Both the position numbers and the translations under genes were made by a program. From NCBI RefSeq assembly GCF_050436995.1, contig NC_134773.1, positions 5,568,092 through 5,632,091 of the forward strand: a stretch of 64,000 nucleotides of DNA, written 5' to 3'. Position 1 is the stretch's first letter; the number at the start of each line of letters is the position of its first letter. Shown in pieces: positions 12,201-20,991 of the stretch. A model generated the notes under the pieces. The model did not search any database and was not told the DNA's origin. It was given only the letters and a program-made list of their open reading frames with translations. The DNA comes from Anticarsia gemmatalis (Eukaryota; Arthropoda; Insecta; Lepidoptera; Erebidae).

Positions 12201-14009
12201 TGTCTGTATGTCCGTCACAGGGTGGCGGCGTGTCGCTGCGCGCGCGGCGCTCGCAGCGACACGTGAGTGCACTCACCACGCGGCGCTACTGTGTCGTTAC
12301 TCGTATATAACGTGTCTGTCTGTCTGTCACAGGGCGGCGTGTCGCTGCGCGCGCGGCGCTCGCAGCGGCGCTACAACGAGGACAGCGAGGAGGACTCGGT
12401 GGCCGCCATCAGCAAGCGCCTGCAACACCACGCGCGCGCGCAGCACGCGCACCTCGCCACGCGCCGCAGACACCACGCGCAGCAGGTAACACCACCACCA
12501 GCTCTACTGACTGTCCCTTTCTTCCTAACCTCTCTTTATCTCTCTCTCTCTCCCTCTTTCTCTTACCCCCTCTCTCTCTCTCTTACTCTCTCTCTATCTT
12601 TCTCTTACTCTATTTCTCTTTCTCTTACTCTCTCTCTATCTTTCTCTTACTCTATTTCTCTTTCTCTTACTCTCTCTCTATCTTTCTATTACTCTATTTC
12701 TCTTTCTCTTAATCTTTCTCTCTCTTACTCTCTCTCTTTCTCTTACTCTCTCTCTCTCTATCTCTCTTACTCTTACACCAGCTCCCCCCCCCCTCTCTTA
12801 CTCTCTCTCTTTCTCTTACTACCCCTCCCCCCACCCCCTCTCTTTCTCTCTCTCAGTCATTTTATTAAAGTTCCAAAGCTCATTTATATCAAAAAAAGGG
12901 TTACAGTGTTTTATTTATACTTCGTTCTTTCTTTATTTATACTATGTGTACAATGTGTTGTGTTCCAGAGCGCGAGCGCGGAGGGCTCGTCGCACACGAG
13001 CGACCACAACTACTTCAACGGGCACGCGGCGCACCTCACGCACGCCACGCACGCTACACACGCTACACACGCCACACACGCGCCGCACAACAACGGTACG
13101 TAGTACGTATGCCAGTAGACTTATTCACACGACAGGTTATTATATTTGTTTTGTAACCATGATTGATATTTGAACGTGTAGGGTATGAAAAATGTATCTG
13201 CGTTTGTACTTCATATTGTTGGTACTATGCAATATGGGGCGAGCTTTAAAAATATAAATATTTTAAATAAATATAAATATTATTGGACAACTCACACACG
13301 GTCATTTGATTCCAAACTAAGCAGTGTTTGTACTTTGGTAACCAAATCTATACTAATATTATAATGCTGAAGAGTTTGTTTGTTTGTTTGTTTGTTTGAA
13401 CGCGCTAATCTCAGGAACTACTGGTCCGATTTGAAAAATTCTTTCAGTGTTAGATAGCCCATTTATCGAGGAAGGCTATAGGCTATATAACATTACGCTA
13501 CGGTCATTAGGAGCGGAGTAGCAACGAAAAATGTTACAAAAACGGGGGAAAATTTGACTCATTCTCTTAGGTGACGCAAGCGAAGTTGCGCGGGTCAGCT
13601 AGTAACTGATAAACATACTTTTATACTTGTAAATACATACTTATATAGATACATTAACATCCAGGCTCAGAACAAATACTCGTGTATATTTTGGTTAATA
13701 TCATTATGATGATGAAAGTTAGTTGATAAACTAGCTACAAAAGTCCGCTGTCTTTCCTACTACTAGGGAAAAATCGTTCCTGTATTTCACTATCTCCAGA
13801 GATTTTCATTAATTGAAAGAGTTCTCTCAGTTTATGCTTATTGTTATGATTTTAACTATGTTATTCTGTGTGCAGGAGGTCCATCGTCAGCGGACGCGGA
13901 ACCGTCGAGCAGTACCAGCGGCAGTACGCCAGCCGGCGGCGTGTCCATCTCTATGCGCGGGCGCGTGCGCAAGCTCACGCCCAAGGCGCGCGGCCTGCTG
14001 CGCGAATAA
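247..14009 (+). CDS. BRWD3: BRWD/PHIP-type double-bromodomain protein, C-terminal part (16 exons; 5' end outside window)
   Basis: Exons with AG/GT borders and matching phases: 247-341, 1120-1257, 1543-1720, 2213-2435, 3666-3798, 4235-4361, 5096-5247, 5872-6010, 6487-6699, 7102-7185, 7455-7651, 10289-10395, 10811-11009, 12333-12485, 12969-13095, 13876-14009 (TAA at 14007). They join into one frame of 799 residues. The order is the BRWD-specific linker (VRWDNGE then LSPWDLEPLD), bromodomain 1 (about residues 120-226; FVAPVDLQQYP, SFNEP) and bromodomain 2 (about 275-370; SRPMDLGTVRARL, acetyl-lysine pocket Asn in YNTNKRSRIYSM). A long low-complexity Ser/Glu, Arg and His-rich tail follows, ending in RGRVRKLTPKARGLLRE. 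In known family members WD40 repeats precede this part; here they would lie left of base 1. The family binds acetylated/methylated chromatin in the nucleus and acts with CUL4-DDB1 ligases (family knowledge). The family call is firm; BRWD3 versus PHIP/BRWD1 is nominal, since insects usually have one gene. Confidence 0.9.
563..800 (+). mobile_element. tRNA-derived SINE
   Basis: The head resembles a tRNA gene with box A (GTGGCGCAGTGGTTTAGG) and box B (GGGTTCGATTCCC). A family body (CTTTGTGTCCGTTGTTTGTA) and an A-rich tail follow. Flanks carry an imperfect direct repeat (ATTAACTTTTGA upstream, ATTAACTTGA at 801-810). The missing tRNA fold and attached body rule out a tRNA gene. Confidence 0.8.
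5633..5785 (-). mobile_element. Helitron-like (Lep1 type) fragment
   Basis: Reverse-strand copy of the same 3' terminal segment (CTAG, then CTGACCCGCGCGACTTCG on the plus strand), truncated at its 5' end, inside the intron before BRWD exon 5872-6010. Confidence 0.6.
6109..6325 (+). mobile_element. tRNA-derived SINE, second copy of the same family
   Basis: Same box A/box B head (CTCTGTGGCGCAGTGATAG, GGGTTCAATTCC) and same body (TGTCCGTTGTTTGTATG, CCCCGCGACACAAGAGCAA) as the copy at 563; located in the intron after BRWD exon 5872-6010. Confidence 0.8.
7690..10219. repeat. Intronic TCAC/TTCACTCA satellite with higher-order structure
   Basis: About 2.5 kb of 4-mer-based repeat (CACT/CATT/CGTT) fills the intron between exons 7455-7651 and 10289-10395. 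A marker variant (ATTCCCTCACTTGTCC) recurs at about 8225, 8745, 9077 and 9597, giving spacings of about 520, 332 and 520 bp: a higher-order unit plus one shortened copy. The right end (about 9901-10180) is a clean 40-bp tandem (catttactcattcgttcatt core). The repeat has no stop in one phase, so it mimics a very long Thr/His/Ser protein; it is bounded by a good donor and acceptor and is intronic. Confidence 0.93.
10891..12129 (+). repeat. 169-bp tandem array repeating the 3' part of a BRWD exon plus its splice donor
   Basis: Unit starts (GGCGCTACGA) lie at 10891, 11060, 11229, 11398, 11567, 11736, 11905 and 12083. The first unit is inside the real exon 10811-11009. Each unit carries the exon text from the RRYESDRS codons to the final HPH codons, the donor CAC|GTGAGTACC, and a (GCTACACAC) 9-mer minisatellite. 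The seventh spacing is 178 bp because of one extra 9-mer, and the eighth unit is cut after about 45 bp. Units look identical by eye, which suggests recent amplification or gene conversion. No acceptor precedes the extra units, so they should be intronic; 169 is not a multiple of three. Confidence 0.92.
12221..12262 (+). other. Partial upstream duplicate of the exon at 12333 (possible 14-codon alternative mini-exon)
   Basis: GTCCGTCACAG acceptor, 42 nt reading GGGVSLRARRSQRH, then GTGAGTGC donor. The same acceptor region and coding text recur about 110 bp downstream as the start of exon 12333-12485 (GGVSLRARRSQRR). The mini-exon is phase 0 at both ends, so inclusion would keep the frame. No evidence of use is available from sequence alone. 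Confidence 0.45.
12525..12858. repeat. CT-rich intronic microsatellite
   Basis: Degenerate (TCTCTTTCTCTTAC)n / (CT)n tract between exons 12333-12485 and 12969-13095; low complexity, no coding value. Confidence 0.85.
13347..13602 (+). mobile_element. Non-autonomous Helitron-like element, full length
   Basis: Begins TCTATACTAATATTATAA, ends GTCAGCTAG before T, with a short hairpin (CGCAA...TTGCG) about 10 bp from the 3' end. These are the classical Helitron ends (5' TC, 3' CTRR with subterminal hairpin, insertion between A and T). At 256 bp it has no coding capacity. Confidence 0.7.
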
Positions 14010-14861
14010 CCCCCCGCCGCCGCGACCTGTCGCCCCGCGCCGACTGGTCGCGCTCCACCAGGGGCTGCCCGTGCTCTCCCTTTCACTAGGCGTCCTGTGC
14101 CATCCACGAGTCGCGTCCTCCCGATCACTAGGCGTCCAGTCGCAACGACTAGTCGCAGTGTCCCAGTGACAAGTGAAACTAATCCCATCACTAGTCGCTC
14201 AGTGACAACAACGATTTCCACCCTTCCGCTCTCCAGTCGCCCCGTCGCATCGACTAGTCGCACGATTCCATCGACTAGTCACACAGTCGCTAACATTGTG
14301 CCTCGAACTGGTCTCATCTCACCTGACTTCACACTGTCTAGATGCAGCGTTCTGTTGACTAATATAAGACCGATTAATCGCAGCGATTCTCCGACCATCA
14401 GTGTGGCCGCTAATTCCAATATTGGAACACGTACTGTAGCGACTAGTCGCTCTGTCGCATCGACAAATCGCACCGATATAGCAGCAAGTTCCACCCCTAG
14501 TCTTCATATTGAAACACGTAGCGTCCCCGCAAGTGGCAGCAATGTGGCGTCAAGTCGCAGCGATGCATCACCAAACCCTGCAACTAGCCGCAGTGTCGCA
14601 CCGGCAAGAGTAGCGACAAATCGCAACGTCGCGTCGACAAGTCGCAGTGGTGTACCAACAAGTGCAGCGGTTGACTATAATATTAGAACACGTAGTACGA
14701 GAACAAATCGAACTGTCGCAACGACAAGTCGCAGTGTCGCGTCGTCAAGTGAAGTGGTGGCGACTAATCGCACAGTAGCGTCGGTGTCGAGTCGCGGCCG
14801 CGTCAGGACTATGACCCCTAAGGGACTGCAACATTTCTGTAAGACACACAAGTATAAATAA
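14010..14861 (+). other. 283-codon open frame directly in phase with, and downstream of, the BRWD stop codon
   Basis: After TAA at 14007-14009 the same frame stays open until TAA at 14859-14861. The translation is a degenerate heptapeptide repeat of the form S-R-x-V-A-x-T (21-nt units built on CGACTAGTCGCA), about 25 units with decay. It ends in SRGRVRTMTPKGLQHFCK, which repeats the motif just before the stop (RGRVRKLTPKA). No ATG opens it, so it would have to be reached by stop readthrough, by an alternative splice, or it is 3' UTR derived from a former longer C-terminus. I do not claim it is translated. The stop context (GAA TAA CCC) is not the classical leaky UGA-C. Confidence 0.55.
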
Positions 14862-15775
14862 GTGTTTTATATACTAGTGAACAAATGTGCCGCGACATCG
14901 AGCGATATGTGTTCATAAGCTCTTTTTAAAATTAAAAGGTGTATATTACATAAATAATGCAAGAACAGTACTCTCATAGAAAAATGACACATCATGTCGT
15001 TTACGACGTTTTTATTTTGACAATGCAGTAACTTTTCGCTAAGGAAAGCTGAGACACATGTATTTTTAAAAGGGCTTAAGTCAATATTGTAATAGAAAAT
15101 GTATTTTCAGTGATGTTTACCATGTGATTTAAATTTCATACACATTGTTATACTACTGATACTATTCTACTTATACTTTGAGTGCAAGGCGTTATGTTTC
15201 TAGACTGAAATATAGACCGAATTGTGTTTCAGTCTGTATTTTGAATCAGCTATGTAACTGTTTTTAGTTTTGACGAAACCTGTGATGGGATAAGACGGTA
15301 TCACAACGTGGGGGTAGCCGGTTCAATTCCTTAGCTAGTATATTACTGTCCCACTGCTAGAAAAGGTTTACCTTTCATAATAAGGAAGGGTTTAAACCTT
15401 AAGTTCACAATGTTGACCAAGTGTAGATTCAATTAGAATCGCACGGAACAAATTTGTTTGTGTGATTTTCAAATAATTTTTCTTTAAATCGTTTGTAAAG
15501 CATTTTGCAAATCAGTCCGCCGACACGCCGACAAATGTCGGCGAATCAAGATAATTTTGTTGGCGTCTTGTAGAGCAACTGACAGAACGCCGCCAACATG
15601 TAAAGGTATGTTGGCGGATTTCGTGTATTGACTATTAAAAGGTCTTCAAGACATGTTGTTAGTACAGGAGTTGTCTTTGTTAGTATATAAGTATATATTG
15701 GTGTGATAATTTGTACATAGTGATAGTGGAAGCTCAAACTGTCTTATATAAGTGTAAACTATCGATTATTTTTTA

Positions 15776-16132
15776 ACGGCCGGTTTCAATAACTCTGGAT
15801 AAGTGTCGGATAGTATTTTTTGGTATTTTGACAGATTTTGTTCATGAACTTTATCTAGAAGATAGCTTATTTGATAGTTATTCGTATGTCGAGGTATTGA
15901 TTAAACCCGGGTGTTTAGACTTCGAGATAAGTATGAAAAAGAGTTTTTCATAACTGTTTCTTTTAGATAGCTTATCTGAAACTTACCCATTAGCCGTGAA
16001 ACTGATTTAAATCTGATTTTTCGACTTCTGGATGGGTATCAAAGTAGTTATAACAGATTTTTCCATAAATTCAGATTGTTTATCTGTCAGTCAGGCTATC
16101 CGACACTTATCCGTGAGTGTTGTAACTGGTTG
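15776..16132. mobile_element. MITE-like element with terminal inverted repeats
   Basis: The left end (CAATAACTCTGGATAAGTGT) is the imperfect reverse complement of the right end (ACACTTATCCGTGAGTGTTG). Related, diverged copies with their own inverted ends lie at about 16755-16963, 17881-18185 and 22930-23130. Confidence 0.5.
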
Positions 16133-16754
16133 TGCGTGTCATATCTTAGTTGTTACTTGTACTATGTTGTAAGTAGACAATGTTCTCATCCACGATAGAG
16201 AACTGCAATCTCAATGTATCACCGTCTTACTGATTCACCACGTTTGTAAGACCAATACTTTAGCACGTAGGTACCGTCCCACTGCTGGGCTAGTAGCCCA
16301 CTCCCACTATTAAATAGTGGGATTAGTGAGTGCAGTGGTTAGTTGGCTACTGCGCTTCGAGTGCCAGGTGGAGTAAATGTCTTATATAGTAATAAAGTAA
16401 TTTAAAATATAGTAAATATAGGATAATAAATAATTTAAGAAATTGTATTTTAGAAATAAATCATACTGGCTAGTTCCTCCGGGTTCGGTCAATTTATGCA
16501 AACAGTGTATCTGTGTATTGTGCACACACTTGGACACTATAAACAAAGTCCTGCACAGATGGCCAGTTTCCGCCGGGAAGACATCATACATACATACATA
16601 GGCAGAATAATTGATTATGTACCTTTCAATTGAGAAAGCTTGATTCAAAATACATCCAGTAGATTCCGAGATTATCCCTTAACATACGCACAAATTCACA
16701 AAAGACTAAAATTATTTACTAAATAAGACATTTAAAGCAAAACAGACTAAAGCC

Positions 16755-16963
16755 TACTTACACTAGTTCTGGATAAGTAGTAGATAGCTTATTAAGTAAA
16801 ACTTTGACAGTCGATTTCGTGCATTTTCCTCACATTATCTAACAAATAAATTAAACTGACACTTATTCATTTATTACGTAAAACATTGACAGATAAATTG
16901 CCTGCCTCCTTATGCAGTAGATAGGTTATCTAACATTTATCAAGGAGTGGTGTAGTTGGCCCT
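16755..16963. mobile_element. MITE-like element, diverged copy
   Basis: Ends CTACTTACACTAGTTCTGGA and TCAAGGAGTGGTGTAGTTGG are roughly inverted to each other and resemble the ends of the 15776 element. Confidence 0.4.
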
Positions 16964-17375
16964 AAATGTGATATGTTTCGTGTCCGTTGTTTGTATGTTT
17001 GTAAAGTCAACGCTAAGTTAGCAGTTAGTCTTTGTAAAAGAAATTAACTGGGCATCTTCAGCGCAACAGTGGGACTGCAATGAACAATGAATTTTGTATA
17101 TAAGTAGTATATAAGTTTGTACTTAACGCACATAAGGTAAATATAAGTAATTTGTACTGTGGTTCACTAGGTGTAAGGACTTCCCAGCTCGGACGTTGAG
17201 TTATCAAGTGATGTTATAGTTAATTAATATAATTATATTAGTTCATTGAAATGTTACGTTTAGGGGCAATATACCCCCTTTTTTCCAAGATGGCGGCCGG
17301 GGGACAAGGGTGGCGACCCCACAAACTTTAACTTAAGTTTGTACTAAACACTCCAATATATTTATACTTATAATA

Positions 17376-17605
17376 AATCTGTAGAGAGGTTAGAATACCT
17401 TATATGTTCACCCGACGCTTCGATCGCATTCCAACGACCGTGGTAGAGTCAGCTCGTGACCACGGTCGTTGTAATGCGATCGAAACGTCGGGTGAACATA
17501 TAAGGTATTCTAACCTTTAATTTTCAATCGCGATTAAGACCCGTTACATTATAATATTATGTGTACAAGTCGCGACAGTTTAAAATCGTTAATCTGTAGA
17601 GAGGT
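17376..17605. repeat. 200-bp insert with a 56-bp-arm hairpin, flanked by 15-bp direct repeats
   Basis: AATCTGTAGAGAGGT occurs at 17376-17390 and again at 17591-17605. The 200 bp between hold a near-perfect inverted repeat whose arms run from GTTAGAATACC to ACCGTGGT and back, about 56 bp each with two mismatches, around a 14-bp loop (AGAGTCAGCTCGTG). The pattern fits a small transposed segment with a target-site duplication. No poly(A) and no coding capacity. Confidence 0.7.
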
Positions 17606-17880
17606 CAATTCTGTACATTGAATATAATTAGTTAAAAAAAAATTGTTGAGTCCTCTGAAAATGCAAGCGATAAGCCTGAAATGTAACATTTCAGTAGACT
17701 ATTTGGATTAATTGAATAAATTATTTTTCAATGAAGTGACTCTGCGTGTGTACAGTGTGTGTACTGTACATGGCGTGGTTTGAACAAAACTTGTAAATAT
17801 ATAATAATAGTATAATGTGACAATTCTCAGTGATTTCATCATGATCTAGCTTTAAGTATTTTTTCATACTTCCACTTGTA

Positions 17881-18185
17881 AGGCCGGTGCCAATAACTTA
17901 TCTACAGATAGGGATTGGATTGTTAGGGTTAAACATAAAGTATGAATTTAAAAAAATGTTATAAGTGAAAAATTAGAAATATTTCTTTTACAATAAATTC
18001 TTTATCTGATATTAGTCTCTACTTAAAATGTAATGAGCAAAATTAACTTATTTTTATACAAAACACTTACTCAATCATTGACAACGAATTTGATATTGAT
18101 AAGAATCTTGAAGCAATATTCACAATATTATAATGAACCTGTAGCCTAACCTATCTCTACGTAGAGGTAAGGTATTGACACCGGC
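17881..18185. mobile_element. MITE-like element, diverged copy
   Basis: Left end GGCCGGTGCCAATAACTTAT and right end GGTAAGGTATTGACACCGGC pair as terminal inverted repeats of about 25 bp with mismatches. Confidence 0.5.
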
Positions 18186-18607
18186 ACTCGATATGACTAA
18201 TTGTGTCATTATTGACAACTGTAACTTGAAATACACACTTAATTAATTAGTGTATTTAATACACATACTAATTGAAATATTCGTAACGAATACGTGTGCT
18301 GAAAATAAAAAAAATCTATACTCCGTGTCATATGTACAGTGCGTGTGTGTGTCAAGGCCTTCGGGCTTGAACAACTTTGACACTAGGTTGACCACTAACC
18401 ATACGATAAGAAGAAGTTTGTAAAGAATCATGTGAATATGACAATGTGTAGTGTGTGAGAGACTCCGATATAATGACGTCACATAGTGAGTATAATACAG
18501 CTGAGTGACGTCACGGCATTGTACATATATGACACGGTGTGTTACAGTTGTCAGTGTGTGTGTGTGCACTGTACCTGTACATAGTACTTATGTATATAGT
18601 AATGTAA

Positions 18608-18640
<33 letters not shown>

Positions 18641-18784
18641 GCGTGCGAGGCGCTCGTGACGTCACGATGATACCAAACTGAAATAAATGAATATTTTGTA
18701 GTATAGCAACTTGGTTTCATTACATTTTATATATTTGATTTAACTAAAAATATGTATTATTTTTACACTTACGTATACATGTAT

Positions 18785-18841
18785 CGCCATCATCATCATC
18801 ATCGTCGTCATCATCATCGTCATCGTCATCATCATCATCAC
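18785..18841. repeat. CAT/CGT trinucleotide microsatellite
   Basis: (CATCAT)n with CGT variants, about 57 bp, in non-coding DNA. Confidence 0.85.
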
Positions 18842-20770
18842 ATCGACTTTTCATCATTTCTTCATACAAATTTTTATTACAAAAAAACAGTTGTGCCGGC
18901 TTGAACGTTCTTTACTCGTGCGCCCGAGACGCGCGGGGGTCGGGGATGCGGTGCGGGGTGGTGGCGGGGGTTCAACTTGATGCATGTATCTTGTCTTGTC
19001 AGTCGGCCGCGGTGACGCGCACGCGCTGACGTGCACGCGTCAACGAACTCTCCGCGACGTATCGATCGATGTGATTAAATACTTATTTATTTTAAATAGT
19101 AATAATAGTATAATGTAGTGAGTCTTAATCCTTGTAACTGAGTAGGCAGCGATTGTGTAGATGTGTGTAGTTTAAGTGTTGTGTAACTATTTGAAAATAG
19201 TGAACACACAAGTGAGGGTAGGCGTTGAAACCGTGCGGAGACGACGCTTGGCAGCTACGTCACAGCCGCGACCACGGCGGGCTGCAAGTAAGGTATCGTA
19301 ACTTTACAATTCTTACCGCATTTAAGTTCCGTTTAGCAATTTAGTATTATGCATAGTTATGGTAACAAATTCATTTTAACTAAATAATTATGTATTGTAG
19401 AGAGGGTAGTTTTAAGTTTTCGCGACTACATAATTATTACAATGGAATATTATATTTTCTAACAGATTACATTGGATTCTAAATGTTTTTGATAGCGTTG
19501 CACATAGCGCTCAACTATTATTATCATGAGGGTAGGCATGCGCGAGCGTCGTCATACCGTGCTTTTGTTTCTTCTACCCGCAACTTTGTCTGCGTCAATA
19601 CATCTCCAGGGTAGAAATAAAATTAAAACTTAGCATTTATAATATCAGTAGGAAACCGAAACTTATGACTATGACAAATGGTATGACCGTACAATGAAAA
19701 CTTAAAAAGTGGATTATTTTTCATGAATTGGTATGGTCAGAACTCGTAGAACAAACATTTAAGATGTAAGGTATCTAGGGCTGCGAGCTTGTTAGTATTT
19801 TAAATAACTTAGTGTACGAACTAGGGTAGTTGCGGATGTCGATGTTTAGGATCACAATGCTGATGTAGGATTTACTCTAAACATTCGCGGAAGCAGATGC
19901 TAAGATCTGCAAGACCCCTGATACACATGATCAATGTGTTCTCGTAACGCTGACATTACACGTGCAGTACGTACGTGCAATGTTATTTGAGCTGAGCGTC
20001 TCCATGATACAAGTCGCGATTGTTGTTTAACATTGTCTTGAGAGCCTCTATTAAGTTCGACAACTAATCATACCACAGACACATAAATAAAAACGTGATA
20101 ATTATAAACAATTTATTAGAAAATACACATTCTGAGCCATAATTGTTTAACACATATTATAAACTGTATACGTTATGTCTCACGAGTATACAGACCGCTC
20201 GCATATAATATGTACGATGTATTCTCTACTTCTCAGTAATCACTAATATTAACAATACGAACATCTATATGTCTCTTTTAAAAAAACCATGATTTCCCTC
20301 CATGGCCCGTAATTTTTTCCACTCTATCACATCACGATGTGTGACACTTCAATGTTATATGAACCATCACGATTTCACTAAACGAAGATTTCTGAGTGCC
20401 GAATGAAAGATAAACTAATTCTACGCGGATTTAAATAAGGGTCATTCTCAGTTAAGAGGTAATATGATGTTAGAAGAGGCGGCATGACAAAAATGATAAA
20501 AAATTAATGTAGTATCAGTATTTTCTTACCAAAACACTTATTATCTTCATATCCAGACAACAGCCAGACAAAATCTTAATTTTTTACCATTTTATAACTG
20601 ACCAGGGGAGATACTGAGGACAGGGGAGGGACATTTATGTTGTATTATGAAATAAATAACAGTGGTAGTTTGAGAATCAACTTCATTTTTGTTTAATATT
20701 AATCAGACTTAATTTCAACAGCCATCAGACATCACTATAACATAATCTTTCATTCCTACAAAGCAACAAA
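18842..20770. other. Intergenic stretch, no gene recognised
   Basis: A locally GC-rich, CpG-containing patch at about 18895-19060 and 19225-19290 ends in CTGCAA|GTAAGG, which could be a non-coding first exon and donor, but no coding exon follows on the plus strand. The rest is AT-rich with no supported ORF. Confidence 0.3.
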
Positions 20771-20790
20771 GACATGACATTATACGAAAA

Positions 20791-20991
20791 TCAATTTGTT
20801 TGTTCTCTAGGTGTCATTTCATTCACAGTTTTAATTAGTCCTTCTTTTTTCTTATCATATTTCTTTTGCTCTTTAATCTTTTGCTGTTCATATTTCACAG
20901 GGTCATTTTTTATTTTTTGGTATCTCAGTCTTTCCGCTACACGTTTTTTTTCTAAGCGTTCTTCACGCGTCATTTTTTTTCGTGCCGCCAT
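20791..20991 (-). pseudogene. Fragment of a small Lys/Glu-rich coiled-coil protein (unrecognised; probable gene or repeat relic)
   Basis: A 66-codon ORF starting MAARKKMTREERLEKKR, directly after an acceptor-like TTACAG on the minus strand. It is dominated by charged residues with heptad-like spacing (ERLRYQKIKNDPVKYEQQK) and ends MTPREQTN. My recollection is that similar KRYEKIKxDP...MTPREQ segments occur as exons of uncharacterised lepidopteran proteins, where the chain continues after MTPREQ; here it stops. No partner exon was found nearby. A cluster of CAGGGGA motifs surrounds it. Function unknown. Confidence 0.35.

Larger units (their letters stand above)
14862..18700 (+). other. BRWD 3' flank / possible long 3' UTR; no gene seen
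   Basis: Apart from the MITE-like elements, the hairpin insert and SINE-body scraps (about 16975-17010), only AT-rich unique sequence is visible. AATAAA occurs near 17714 and 18682, either of which could end a long BRWD transcript; the choice cannot be made from sequence. A (GT)n microsatellite lies at about 18606-18645. Confidence 0.5.

Noticed and set aside
19225..19290. First exon of a plus-strand gene ending at CTGCAA|GTAAGG
   Set aside because: No downstream coding exon on the plus strand before the minus-strand gene; the donor match alone is not enough.
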